This document shows, piece by piece, positions 45,469-54,503 of a stretch of DNA of 64,000 nt. The DNA comes from RHKX01 sp963823565 (GTDB lineage: Bacteria; Actinomycetota; Thermoleophilia; Solirubrobacterales; 70-9). The notes below the pieces were generated by a model. The model had not been told where the DNA came from, made no database searches, and was given only the letters and a program-made list of their open reading frames with translations. How positions within the stretch are numbered: the stretch's first letter is position 1; every line of letters starts with the position of its first letter. The stretch lies in NCBI GenBank assembly GCA_963823565.1, contig CAWGLR010000001.1, forward strand, positions 1 to 64,000, in the 5' to 3' direction. A program made the position numbers and the translations under genes.

Positions 45469-47910
45469 TCACGCTCCAGTCGCCGTAGCCGGCTTCACGC
45501 GCTCTCCCTCCTCCCGCTTCCGGTCGAGCTCCGCGAAGTACTCCTCTCCCTCGATGCCGAGATGCGGCAGGTGCCGCTCGGCCCAGCCGGGGAACCACCA
45601 GTTCGCTCGGCCGAGGAGCACCATAACCGCGGGGACGAGCAGGCAGCGGACCACGGTCGCGTCGATCGCGACGGCCACCGCGAGCCCGACCCCGAACTGC
45701 TTGACGGTCGGGTCGCCGTTGAGCACGAAGCTGGTGAAGACGGCGACCATGATCAGCGCCGCCGAGGTGATGACGCGAGCGGTGCCGGCGAGCCCCTCGA
45801 CGACCGAGTCGTGGTTGTTCTCGCCCTCCTTGAAGTGCTCGTGGATCCGGGTGAGCAGGAACACCTGGTAGTCCATCGAGAGCCCGAACAGGATCGCGAA
45901 CATCAGCAGCGGCACGTAGCTGACGATCGGGACCGTGTGGTCGAGGCCGATCAGCGACAGGGCGAACCCCTTCTCGAAGACGAGGACCAGGACGCCGTAG
46001 GAGGCGGCGACCGAGATCAGGTTCATCAGCCCGGCGGTGAGCGGCACCACGATCGAGCGGAAGGCGACCATCAGCAGCAGGAAGCTGAGCCCGACGACGA
46101 TCGCGATCACCTCCGGCAGCTTGTCCCCGATCTTGTCGGCGAGGTCGATGTAGGCGGCGGTCGAGCCGCCGACGAACGCCATCGTCTCCGAGGGGTAGCC
46201 GAGGGCCTTCGGCACGACGTCGTCGCGCAGCCGGTTGACCAGGTCCACCGTGTTCTGGGAGACGGGCGAGGACTTCGGCGTCGCGTTGAAGACCGCCGCC
46301 GTGCCCGCCTTGTTGACGTCGGGGAAGGAGACGTCGGCGACGTCCGGGTCCTTGCCGATCTGGTTCCGCAGCTTCGTCAGGCGCGGGTCGCTCGCGGTCG
46401 ACTTGAGGAACTGCTCCTGCTGCTTCTGCTGCTGCTGCTGCTTCTTGGTCGGCCCCTTGGGCGGCTTCGGCTCGGGCGGCGGTGGCTCCCCCGCGGCGGC
46501 GGCCTGCTGGGCCTGCTCCTGGTAGGCCTGCATCTGCTGCTCGTACTTCTGCTGGGCCTGCTGCTGCTCGTGCTTCTGCTGCGCCTCGACCTGGTTCAGC
46601 TTCTTCGTGTCGGGCTTCGCCGGCGGATCGAGCTTGAGCGAGACGAGCATCGGCCCGTTCGTGCCGGGACCGAAGCCCTCGGTGAGGATGTCGTAGGACT
46701 GGCGGCTCTGGGTGTCCTTGGGAAGCTGCGCGTTGTCGGGCTGGCCGAGGTGGATGTCGAGCAGCGGGATCGCCAGCGCGAGCAGGATGACGACGCCGAG
46801 CGTCGCTGCCGGCAGCGGCCGCTTGCCCACCCCCCGCGCCCAGCGCGCCCAGCCGTGCGGGCGGTCGTCGGCCTTGTGGCCGCCGAAGGGGAGTTTCAGC
46901 GAGTTGATCCGCTCGCCGAGCAGGCCGAGCGCGGCCGGCAGCAGGGTCAGCGCGCCCGTGACCGAGACGGCGACGACGATCGCCGCCGAGTAGCCCATCG
47001 AGCGGACGATCGGGATCCCGCTGACGTAGAGGGAGAGCAGCGCGACGATCACGGTGCTGCCTGCGAACAGGACCGCGCCGCCGGAGCTCCCGGCGGCGCG
47101 GCCGACCGATTCCTCGACGTCGAACCCCTTCGCGAGCAGTTCGCGGTGCCTGGTCACGATGAACAGCGCGTAATCGATGCCGACGCCGAGGCCGAGCATC
47201 GTGCCGAGCGTCGCCGCGATCGAGGGGATCGACAGGACGTGGCCCAGCAGGCCGATCAGGCTGAGCCCGACGGAGAGGCTGAAGATCGCCGTGAGGATCG
47301 GAAGCGGCATCGCGGCCGCGGTGCCGAAGGCGAAGCAGAGGACGACGATCGCGACGGCGACGCCGATCGCCTCGCTCGACTCGGTCGCCGGCTTCGACAC
47401 CTCCTGGCCGAGGTAGCCGCCCGCGGCGACCTCGATGCCCGCGCGCTTCGCCGGCTCTGCGAGGTCGATCAGGTCATCCGCCTCCGGCTCGTCGAGCTCG
47501 GTCGGGCTGGGCCCGAGGGTCAGCGAGATGTAGCCGAACTTGCCGTCCTTGCTGAGCTGGTCGGACCCGGAGCTGGTGAGCGGGCTGACGACGGTGTTGA
47601 CGTCGTCGCTGCCCTTGTAGGCGTCGACCGTCCGCTGCACCGCGCTGCGGTTCGCGCCGGAGTCGAGGGTGCCCGACGTCGCGTGCAGCGCGATCGGCAC
47701 GGTTCCGTTCGCCTGCTGCGGAAGCTCGTCCTCGAGCAGGTTCGTGGCGCGGGTGGAGTCGGTACCTGGGATGGTCAGGTCGTCGTCGGTCGGCTTGCCG
47801 GTGATCGCGGTGGTCACCGCGAGGGCGACCGCCACGACGACCCAGGCCGCGATCACGGCCCGTCCGTGTCGAGCGGCGTAGCGGCCGATCCCGTACAGGG
47901 GACGTGTCAC
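45469..47910 (-). CDS. MMPL/RND-family transporter with Gln-rich insertion
   Basis: 813 residues from GTG 47910 (AAGGAG 6 bases upstream). Two MMPL repeats, each with one leading helix, a large outside loop and five helices (first block from ARHGRAVIAAWVVVAVALAV; sterol-sensing-like GVGIDYALFIVTRHRE and LFGLSMDYQVFLLTRIHEHF hold the conserved Gly-x-x-x-Asp-Tyr proton-relay motifs). The second outside loop contains a 70-residue Gln/Lys/Pro-rich, coiled-coil-like insertion (KHEQQQAQQKYEQQMQAY, then KKQQQQQKQQEQ). MMPL proteins export lipids or small molecules. Divergent from a TetR gene over a palindromic operator, so expression is probably induced by a ligand. Confidence 0.9.
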   Translation of the reverse strand: MTRPLYGIGRYAARHGRAVIAAWVVVAVALAVTTAITGKPTDDDLTIPGTDSTRATNLLEDELPQQANGTVPIALHATSGTLDSGANRSAVQRTVDAYKGSDDVNTVVSPLTSSGSDQLSKDGKFGYISLTLGPSPTELDEPEADDLIDLAEPAKRAGIEVAAGGYLGQEVSKPATESSEAIGVAVAIVVLCFAFGTAAAMPLPILTAIFSLSVGLSLIGLLGHVLSIPSIAATLGTMLGLGVGIDYALFIVTRHRELLAKGFDVEESVGRAAGSSGGAVLFAGSTVIVALLSLYVSGIPIVRSMGYSAAIVVAVSVTGALTLLPAALGLLGERINSLKLPFGGHKADDRPHGWARWARGVGKRPLPAATLGVVILLALAIPLLDIHLGQPDNAQLPKDTQSRQSYDILTEGFGPGTNGPMLVSLKLDPPAKPDTKKLNQVEAQQKHEQQQAQQKYEQQMQAYQEQAQQAAAAGEPPPPEPKPPKGPTKKQQQQQKQQEQFLKSTASDPRLTKLRNQIGKDPDVADVSFPDVNKAGTAAVFNATPKSSPVSQNTVDLVNRLRDDVVPKALGYPSETMAFVGGSTAAYIDLADKIGDKLPEVIAIVVGLSFLLLMVAFRSIVVPLTAGLMNLISVAASYGVLVLVFEKGFALSLIGLDHTVPIVSYVPLLMFAILFGLSMDYQVFLLTRIHEHFKEGENNHDSVVEGLAGTARVITSAALIMVAVFTSFVLNGDPTVKQFGVGLAVAVAIDATVVRCLLVPAVMVLLGRANWWFPGWAERHLPHLGIEGEEYFAELDRKREEGERVKPATATGA

Positions 47911-47978
47911 GGAAGACTCCTTCTTCCGCCGGTGACGATCTCCTCGGACCAGGCTCCTCCGTGGGCCACGCGCGCACG

Positions 47979-48014
47979 TTACACCTTGTGTCACACGGCG
48001 TCAACACGTATCCT
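47979..48014 (+). promoter_or_regulatory. tetR promoter/operator between divergent MMPL and TetR genes
   Basis: TTGTGT (47986-47991), 17 bases, TATCCT (48009-48014), then ATG at 48021 six bases later (leaderless). The palindrome GTGTCACAC (47988-47996) overlaps the -35. Flanking TTACACC and GGCGTCAA form a wider inverted repeat. Confidence 0.6.
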
Positions 48015-48020
48015 GGGGAC

Positions 48021-48608
48021 ATGGCCGAGACCCGGGCGCGGCTGAGCCGCAAGGAGAGCAGGGAGCGGATCGTGGCCGCCGCGGCGGAGCTGCTACGCGA
48101 GCAGGGATACGCGGCGCTCAACGTCGGCGCCGTCATGGACCGCGCCGGCATCGGGCGGACGATCTTCTACCGCCACTTCGAGGACCTCGGCGAGCTGCTG
48201 ATCCGCGCCAGCCGCGAGGCGATCGAGGAGCTCTACGAGGCCGAGACCGAGCTCGGCGACGGCAGCGGCCGCGAGGCCGTCCGCGCCGCCATCGAGCCGG
48301 CCGTCGCCGTCTACCGCCGCCACGGCCCGCTGCTGCGGGCCCTCAGCCAGGCCGCGCCCGGCGACCCCCGGATCGACGAGGGGCAGGCGCGGATCAGGGA
48401 ACGGTTCGACGAGCTCGTCGCCCGCTGGCTCGGCACCCTCCCCCGCCATTCCGGCCGGACCGCCGAGGAGGTCGGCGAGCTCGCCCGCGCCCTCAACCTG
48501 CTCAACACGAGCTACCTGCTCGACGCCTTCGGCGGCGAGCCGCGCGTCTCCGAGGAGGAGGCGACGGGGACCCTGACCGAGATCTGGCTGGCGGTCGCGG
48601 GCGAGTAG
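48021..48608 (+). CDS. TetR-family regulator of the divergent MMPL exporter
   Basis: 195 residues. HTH: AAAELLREQGYAALNVGAVMDRAGIGRTIFYRHFEDLGELL (about residues 20-60). The C-terminal domain (LNLLNTSYLLDAFGG) is of the EthR-like layout, where an LNxxNxxYLxD helix forms the dimer interface. Its position, divergent from the MMPL gene over a palindrome that covers its own -35, points to repression of both. It ends 3 bases before the convergent oxidoreductase fusion gene. Confidence 0.9.
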   Translation: MAETRARLSRKESRERIVAAAAELLREQGYAALNVGAVMDRAGIGRTIFYRHFEDLGELLIRASREAIEELYEAETELGDGSGREAVRAAIEPAVAVYRRHGPLLRALSQAAPGDPRIDEGQARIRERFDELVARWLGTLPRHSGRTAEEVGELARALNLLNTSYLLDAFGGEPRVSEEEATGTLTEIWLAVAGE

Positions 48609-48611
48609 CGG

Positions 48612-51600
48612 CTACCCCGCCGCGATCGCGTGCGCCGTCCGGCGCGCCAGCGACATCACCGTGAACATCGGGTTCGTGCCTGAGGCCGTCGGGAAGGCGC
48701 TGGCGTCGCCGATCCAGACTCCCGGGGTGTCGTGCAGCTCGCCCCAGGGGCCGGCGACCGACGTGGCGGGATCGGCGCCCATCCGGCAGCTGCCCATCTG
48801 ATGGGCGCTGAAGAGCCCGAGCGAGCGGGGCTCGAGCGGGACGGACTCGGCGGCGGCGATGAACGCGCCGAGGTCGTCGCCGCGGCGCCAGACCGGGACG
48901 CGGCGGCTGAGGACCTGGATCTCCTCGGCGCCGGCGGCGTCGTGCATGAGGATCAGCTCGCGGAGGCCGCGGCGGATGTTCGCCGCGTCGAGGTCGTCGC
49001 TCAGCGGGTAGTGGGCGACCGGCCGGCCGGCGCCGTCGACGGTGACGCTGCCGGAACCGCGATCGCGGGTCAGGTTGAGGAAGGAGGCGCCGCGGGGGAA
49101 GTTGACGAGCTGGCGCTTGTGGTCGGCGCCCGAGCGCCACGGCGTCGCGGCCGCGGTCAGGCCGGTCGTGTGCTGCGGGCATTCGACGAGGAAGCCGTAA
49201 CCCTCGGCGAGGTCCTCGAACTCGTGCGACAGCGCGGCCTGCGGCGGCCCCCACCACGGGTCCTGGTTCTCCGGGTAGAGCCCGAAGACGGCGCTGGTCG
49301 GGTGCAGCCGCAGGTTCTGCCCGACCGCCGGCCCGCCGATCCCGGAGCGGGCGAGGAGCGCCGGCGACTCGATCGAGCCGCAGGCGACGACGATCGTCGG
49401 GGCGCGCACCTCGACCGCGGCGTTCCTGCCGTCGGGGTCGGCGTACGTGGCGATGACGCCGGCGGCGCGGCCGTCCTCGACGATGATCCGCTCGACCCGG
49501 CAGTGGACGAGGAAGTCGGCACCGCGGCCGGCCGCGTCGGCCAGGTAGGTCTTCTGGGTCGAGCGCTTCGACCCCGACTGGTCGCCGAAGCCCATGTAGC
49601 CCGCGGTGACCGGGTCGTAGGTCGCCGGGTCGGTATTGCGCGTGACCGCGCGGAAGTCGAGGCCCAGCGCCTCGCAGGCGTCGCGCAGCCGGCGGTGCGG
49701 CCCGTTGAGGTCGCTGCACTCGCCGGTGACCGAGATCCGCTCCCAGACGGCGTCCATGTGCGCCTCGTAGTCGCGGGCGTCGAGGCCCTCGAGGCCGTGC
49801 TCGGAGGCCCACTGCGCCCGCACGCGGTCGGTCGTCCGCAGGCAGTTGGTCCAGTTGAGGACCGTGCCGCCGCCCAGCGAGGAGCCCGCCTGGATCGAGA
49901 CCTGCCCTTCGGCAGTCGCGAACGGCCCCTGGTTGAGGAACAGATTGCGATAGCCCCAGAGCTCGAGCCCCGGGAACTCGGACTCGTCGTGGTACCCGCC
50001 CATCTCGAGCACGCAGACGTGCATGCCGCGCTCGCTGAGCTCCCCCGCGATCACTCCCCCTCCCGCCCCCGACCCGACGACCACCGCATCGGCCTCGAGC
50101 CGCAGACGCTCCCCCTCGGGGACGATCGGCGCGATCGGCCGCTCGACCTCGGCCGCCGGCTTCGGGAGCGCCTGCGGTCCCGGGTATCCCATCCCCGGCC
50201 AGCTCGGGTTCGTGCCGGTGCCGAGGTCCGGCAGCGCGTAGTGGACCATCAGGCAGATCCCGCGGAGGGCGTCGAGGCCGGCCGCGGCCTCGGGGTCGGC
50301 GGCGAATGCCTCGAGGACCGCCTCGCGCTGATCCTGGGTCGCGGCGGCGACCATCCCGTTGGCGGCCAGCGCGTCGAGCATCCCGCGGGTCCCCTCGACC
50401 TGCTCCTCCGGCAGCCCGGCCTCCAGCAACGACAGCTCGACCGCGGCGGGAACGCCGAAGTCGCTGGCCGAGCGGGCCCAGAACCCGGTCGGGTCGTCCT
50501 CGCCCCCGGGCGGGTCCAGCGATGGGACCCAGGTGTCGCAGAGGACCGAGAGCGTCTCGCGCCGGCGCTCGTCGAACAGCGGCGTCACGGCGAGCGCGGC
50601 CGTCGCCTCGGCGACCTGGGCGGTGACCTCGCCCGAGTAGGGGAACATGTGGAGCTCGCGGGCCGGCGCCCAGGCGGGAGCGATCAGCAGCGACTGGCGC
50701 TTGGCGTACTTGCGGATGCCGTCGGGGCCGTGACGGGAGCCGAGCCCCGACGACTTCCAGCCGCCCATCGGCAGCTCGAGCGCCGCGTAGTTGAGCTGGG
50801 CGTCGTTGACGCACGCGACGCCCGCCTCGATCCGCCGCGCCAGCTCCTCCCCGCGCTCGACGTCGCGCGTCCAGACCGATGCCTGCAGCCCGTAGGGGCC
50901 CTCGTTGGCGAGCGCCACTGCCTGCTCGGCGTCGGCGACGCGCATCACCGGCAGCGTCGGGCCGAACGTCTCCTCGCGCATGCAGCGCATCGAGTGGTCG
51001 ACCCCGGTCAGCACCGTCGGCTCGTAGAAGCGGCCCGGTCCCTCACCGGCCCTGCCGCCGGTCACGACCTCGGCACCGTGGGCGACCGCGTCGCGGACGT
51101 GCGCTTCGATCAGCTCGAGCTGCGGCGGGAAGATGATCGCGCCGACGTCGACCGTCCCGGCCTCCCCGGGCGCCCCCTGCCGCAGCGCCCGCACCTTCTC
51201 GGTGAGCCGCGCGACGAACTCGTCGTGGACGGGCTCCTCGACGTAGATCCGCTCGACCGAGATGCACACCTGGCCCGAGTTGTTGAGGCCGTAGGAGGCG
51301 GCGGCGTTGGCGGCGCGCTCGAGGTCGGCATCGGCGAGGACGATCATTGGATCCTTGCCGCCGAGCTCGAGCGAGACGGGCGTGAGCCGGTCAGCCGCTC
51401 GCTTCATCACCTCCTTGCCGGTCCGCACCGAGCCGGTGAACATCACGTAGTCGACCAAGTCGATCAGCGCCGCGCCGGTCTCCCCCCGACCGGTCGCGAC
51501 GCTGAAGACCCCCGAAGGCAGCCCGACCTCGTCGAGCATCTCGGCCATCAGCAGCGAGGTGAGCGGCGTCACCTCCGATGGCTTGAGGACGACCGCGTTG

Positions 51601-52115
51601 CCGGCGGCGAGGGCCGGAATGCAGTCGCCGAACGAGTTGTTGAGCGGGTAGTTCCACGGGCCGATGACGCCGACGACGCCGACCGGCGCGTAGCGAATCC
51701 GCAGCTTCCTGCCGCCGCTGACCGCGGGAGACGCCGATCGCACCTCCTCGTCGGCGAGGTAGCCGGCGGCGTGCGCGGCCCAGAACTCGAGCGCGCTGAT
51801 CCCGTAGGACAGCTCGGCGAACTGCGTCTCGTCCGCGGGCCGGCCGGTCTCGGCGCAGATCGTGCGGACGACGCGCTCGCCCTTGGCGACCATCCAGCCC
51901 CGCGCCGCCATCAGGACCCGGGCTCGCTCCTCGAACCCGGCCGCCTCCCATCCCGGCTGCGCCTCGCGGGCCGCGCCGACGAGTGCGGCGACCTCGTCGG
52001 CACCGAGCTCGGGGACGCGTGCGAGCGTCTCGCCGGTCGCCGGGTTCTCGACCGGGATTCCGGCACCGTTGGTGCCCGCCGCGGCCGCCGGGCCGCTCGT
52101 CGTGGCGCTCTCCAT
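48612..52115 (-). CDS. Aldehyde dehydrogenase-GMC alcohol oxidase fusion
   Basis: 1167 residues in one frame. Residues 20-490 are a complete aldehyde dehydrogenase: general base Glu 250 in LELGGKDP, nucleophile Cys 284 in NSGQVCISVE, NAD-site IGPWNYPLNNSF. A linker (about 500-670) contains a gluconate-dehydrogenase-3-like helical region (LSVLCDTWVPSLDPPGG, LLEAGLPEEQVEGTRGMLDAL). Residues 675-1165 are a GMC flavin oxidoreductase: FAD motif VVVGSGAGGGVIAGELSERG, SSLGGGTVLNW, SAHQMGSCRMG and the C-terminal VWIGDASAFPTASGTNPMFTVM. The GMC half resembles long-chain alcohol oxidases. Alcohol could thus be taken to acid on one chain (inference). ATG 52115 is divergent from the phosphoesterase gene. 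Confidence 0.88.
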   Translation of the reverse strand: MESATTSGPAAAAGTNGAGIPVENPATGETLARVPELGADEVAALVGAAREAQPGWEAAGFEERARVLMAARGWMVAKGERVVRTICAETGRPADETQFAELSYGISALEFWAAHAAGYLADEEVRSASPAVSGGRKLRIRYAPVGVVGVIGPWNYPLNNSFGDCIPALAAGNAVVLKPSEVTPLTSLLMAEMLDEVGLPSGVFSVATGRGETGAALIDLVDYVMFTGSVRTGKEVMKRAADRLTPVSLELGGKDPMIVLADADLERAANAAASYGLNNSGQVCISVERIYVEEPVHDEFVARLTEKVRALRQGAPGEAGTVDVGAIIFPPQLELIEAHVRDAVAHGAEVVTGGRAGEGPGRFYEPTVLTGVDHSMRCMREETFGPTLPVMRVADAEQAVALANEGPYGLQASVWTRDVERGEELARRIEAGVACVNDAQLNYAALELPMGGWKSSGLGSRHGPDGIRKYAKRQSLLIAPAWAPARELHMFPYSGEVTAQVAEATAALAVTPLFDERRRETLSVLCDTWVPSLDPPGGEDDPTGFWARSASDFGVPAAVELSLLEAGLPEEQVEGTRGMLDALAANGMVAAATQDQREAVLEAFAADPEAAAGLDALRGICLMVHYALPDLGTGTNPSWPGMGYPGPQALPKPAAEVERPIAPIVPEGERLRLEADAVVVGSGAGGGVIAGELSERGMHVCVLEMGGYHDESEFPGLELWGYRNLFLNQGPFATAEGQVSIQAGSSLGGGTVLNWTNCLRTTDRVRAQWASEHGLEGLDARDYEAHMDAVWERISVTGECSDLNGPHRRLRDACEALGLDFRAVTRNTDPATYDPVTAGYMGFGDQSGSKRSTQKTYLADAAGRGADFLVHCRVERIIVEDGRAAGVIATYADPDGRNAAVEVRAPTIVVACGSIESPALLARSGIGGPAVGQNLRLHPTSAVFGLYPENQDPWWGPPQAALSHEFEDLAEGYGFLVECPQHTTGLTAAATPWRSGADHKRQLVNFPRGASFLNLTRDRGSGSVTVDGAGRPVAHYPLSDDLDAANIRRGLRELILMHDAAGAEEIQVLSRRVPVWRRGDDLGAFIAAAESVPLEPRSLGLFSAHQMGSCRMGADPATSVAGPWGELHDTPGVWIGDASAFPTASGTNPMFTVMSLARRTAHAIAAG

Positions 52116-52209
52116 CGCTCCGCGCGCGACTCTACTCCCCCGCACTCGGTTTGGCGGCAACCGTTTCCGGCGCGGCGAGCCGGCCCCGGCGTGCTGCGAG
52201 GATTCCACC

Positions 52210-53337
52210 GTGCCCACGACCGCCCTCATCTCGGACCTCCATCTGGGCGCCGGATCGCGCGCCGACGTCCTCCGCCGGCCGGCGATTCAGGATCGCCTCT
52301 TCGACGCCCTCGCCGACGTCGACCGGCTCGTCCTGCTCGGCGACACGATCGAGCTCCGCGACCTGCCGCTGGGGCGCTCGCTCGACGCCTCGCGCGAGTT
52401 CTTCCAGCGGCTCGGCGAGACCCTCGCGGGGCGCGAGGTGGTGCTCGTGCCGGGCAACCACGACCACCGGCTGCTCGGCCCCTGGCTCGAGCGCTCGCGC
52501 GAGGACGACCGGCCGGCCGAGCTCGACGAGGTCGTCGACGCACCCCATCCCGCCGTCCGCTCGATCGAGGGCTGGCTCGGGGATGCGCGGCTGACCGTGC
52601 GCTACCCGGGACTGTGGGTCCGCGAGGACGTCTACGCGACCCACGGCCACTACCTCGACAGCCACGTGACGCTGCCGACGATCGAGCGCCTCTCGGTGGC
52701 CGCGGTCGACCGCCTCGGCGGCGTCCCGACCGGGAGGCGGGCGACGCCGCACGACTACGAGGAGGTCCACGCGCCGGTCTACGACCTGATCTTCAACCTG
52801 GCCCAGGGCGGCCGCACCTCGAGCGGCGGCACGCGCACCGGCAAGCCCCCGGCGATGCGGATCTGGGAGCTGATCGGCGGCGCCTCCGGGCGCGCCCGAA
52901 CCGTGCGGGGAAGGGTCCTCGGTTCGGCGGTCATCCCGGCGGCGCTGCGCGGCATGGAGATGGCCGGGCTCGGCCGCTTCAGCCGCGACTTCTCCGCCGG
53001 CGAGATCGGCCGGGCCGGGGTCGAGGCGATGCACGTCGTCGTCGAGCGGCTGCGAATCGAGGCCGGGCATGTGATCTTCGGCCACATCCATCGCCGCGGC
53101 GCCCTGCTCTTCGACGACGGCCGCCGAGCCACCGACCCGATCTGGACCCGCAACGGCACGACCCTCCACAACACCGGGAACTGGACCTACGTCGAGGGCC
53201 TGATGGGCCGCGCGGTCCCCGACAGCCCGTTCTGGCCGGGCTCGATGGTCGTCGTCTCCGAGTCGGGGCCGCCCGAGCTGGTCGAGCTGCTCACCGACGT
53301 CGACCGGTCGGTGTTGTCGGGTCGCGCGGGCGCCTGA
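52210..53337 (+). CDS. Metallophosphoesterase (calcineurin-like)
   Basis: 375 residues from GTG 52210. The five metal-binding blocks are all present: ISDLHLG (D-x-H), LLGDTIE (GD), GNHDHR (GNHD/E), THGHYLDS (H) and FGHIHRRG (GHxH). The layout with an extended central region is like UDP-2,3-diacylglucosamine pyrophosphatase-type enzymes, but lipid A is not expected in this organism, so the substrate is open. Divergent from the fusion oxidoreductase, 94 bases between starts. Confidence 0.87.
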   Translation: MPTTALISDLHLGAGSRADVLRRPAIQDRLFDALADVDRLVLLGDTIELRDLPLGRSLDASREFFQRLGETLAGREVVLVPGNHDHRLLGPWLERSREDDRPAELDEVVDAPHPAVRSIEGWLGDARLTVRYPGLWVREDVYATHGHYLDSHVTLPTIERLSVAAVDRLGGVPTGRRATPHDYEEVHAPVYDLIFNLAQGGRTSSGGTRTGKPPAMRIWELIGGASGRARTVRGRVLGSAVIPAALRGMEMAGLGRFSRDFSAGEIGRAGVEAMHVVVERLRIEAGHVIFGHIHRRGALLFDDGRRATDPIWTRNGTTLHNTGNWTYVEGLMGRAVPDSPFWPGSMVVVSESGPPELVELLTDVDRSVLSGRAGA

Positions 53338-53402
53338 GCGCGGCTGACGTCGGGCGGCGCCCCTGCTGCCGGTCGCCGGTCGCACCGCAGGCGGGGTCTC
53401 TA

Positions 53403-53420
53403 CCGCCAACATGTTGGCGG
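53403..53420. terminator. Perfect 18-bp palindrome between convergent genes
   Basis: CCGCCAACATGTTGGCGG reads the same on both strands, and outer GGTC/GACC extend the hairpin. It lies between the stops of the phosphoesterase (53337) and mogA (53516), so a bidirectional terminator is the simplest role. A regulator site cannot be excluded. Confidence 0.45.
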
Positions 53421-53515
53421 CAGCGACCCCAGCGACGGGATCGACGAGCTCACGCTCGGCGTGGCACCGTCCCGCTCGGCTCCGGCGAGCGTCCGTTCGA
53501 CGGGGGCGAGCGCCC

Positions 53516-54013
53516 TCAGTGCCCGGTCGGCTCGCCTCGGAGCAGTCGCAGCGCGTGCGGCAGCGCCTCGGCGATCGCCTCGCCCGCCTCACCGATGGCC
53601 TTCGGGCTGCCGGGGAAGTTGACGACGAGGCTGCCGTCGCGGATGCCGGCGTAGTTGCGGGCGAGCATCCAGTGTGGGGTGTGCTCGCGCGAGGCGAGGC
53701 GCATCGCCTCGGCGATCCCCGGCGCCTCGCGGTCGCAGGCCATCGCCGTCGCCTCGGGGGTGACGTCGTCGGGGCCGAAACCGGTGCCGCCGGTCGTCAG
53801 CACGAGGTCGCAGCGAAGCTCGTCGCAGTAGTGGCAGATTCGGTCCTCGATCAGGCCGCGGGCGTCCGGCACGACGTCGCGCCCGACGACCTCGGCGCCG
53901 ACCGACTCCGCGAAGCGCGTGAGCTCCTCGCCGGAGATGTCTCCCTCGCCGCTGCCGTCCGCGCGCGAGGAGCTGATCGTCAGCACCGCGGCCCGCGGCG
54001 CCTCAGCGCTCAT
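53516..54013 (-). CDS. mogA: Molybdopterin adenylyltransferase-type protein (MogA/MoaB)
   Basis: 165 residues, MoCF-binding fold. Activates molybdopterin by adenylation before metal insertion. Motifs: VLTISSSRADG at the N-terminus, LVLTTGGTGFGPDDVTPEAT (about 70-89, the TTGGTG loop) and LVVNFPGSPKAI near 129-140. ATG 54013 overlaps the end of moaC by 11 bases. Last gene of a four-gene cofactor unit. Confidence 0.9.
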   Translation of the reverse strand: MSAEAPRAAVLTISSSRADGSGEGDISGEELTRFAESVGAEVVGRDVVPDARGLIEDRICHYCDELRCDLVLTTGGTGFGPDDVTPEATAMACDREAPGIAEAMRLASREHTPHWMLARNYAGIRDGSLVVNFPGSPKAIGEAGEAIAEALPHALRLLRGEPTGH

Positions 54014-54503
54014 CGCCGCGATTCCACTCGCCGCTCTTGCCGCCGCTCTTCGAAAGCAGCCGGACGTGGGCGATCTCGATCCCGCGCTCGAGCGCCTTGG
54101 TCATGTCGTAGACGGTGAGCGCCGCGATCGAGGCGGCCGCCATCGCCTCGATCTCGACTCCGGTCCGGCCCACGCACCGCGCCTCGGCCTCGAGCCGGAC
54201 CTCGCCGGCCTCGGCGTCGACGGAGAGCCGGACGTCGGCGAAGCTCAGCGGCAGCGGATGAGCGAGCGGGACGAGCGTGCCCGCCTGCTTCGCCGCGCCG
54301 ATCCCGGCCAGCCGCGCCGCTCCGAGCACGTCGCCCTTCGGCCCGTCACCGGCCTCGACGGCGCGCGCGGTCTCCGGTCGCATCCGCACGAGCGCCTCGG
54401 CGACGGCGCGACGCTCGGTCTCCGGCTTGGCGCCGACGTCGACCATCCGCGCCGATCCCTCGGCGTCGATGTGCGTCAGACCGGACTCGTGCCCTCCACC
54501 CAT
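54003..54503 (-). CDS. moaC: Cyclic pyranopterin monophosphate synthase MoaC
   Basis: 166 residues. Second step of cyclic pyranopterin formation together with MoaA, which is not in this window. Signatures: THIDAEGSARMVDVGAKPETER, KGDVLGAARLAGIGAAKQ with the active-site Lys, PLAHPLPLSFADV, and TGVEIEAMAAASIAALTVYDMTKAL. Overlaps moaD-moaE by 28 bases at the start and mogA by 11 at the end. Confidence 0.95.
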   Translation of the reverse strand: MGGGHESGLTHIDAEGSARMVDVGAKPETERRAVAEALVRMRPETARAVEAGDGPKGDVLGAARLAGIGAAKQAGTLVPLAHPLPLSFADVRLSVDAEAGEVRLEAEARCVGRTGVEIEAMAAASIAALTVYDMTKALERGIEIAHVRLLSKSGGKSGEWNRGDER

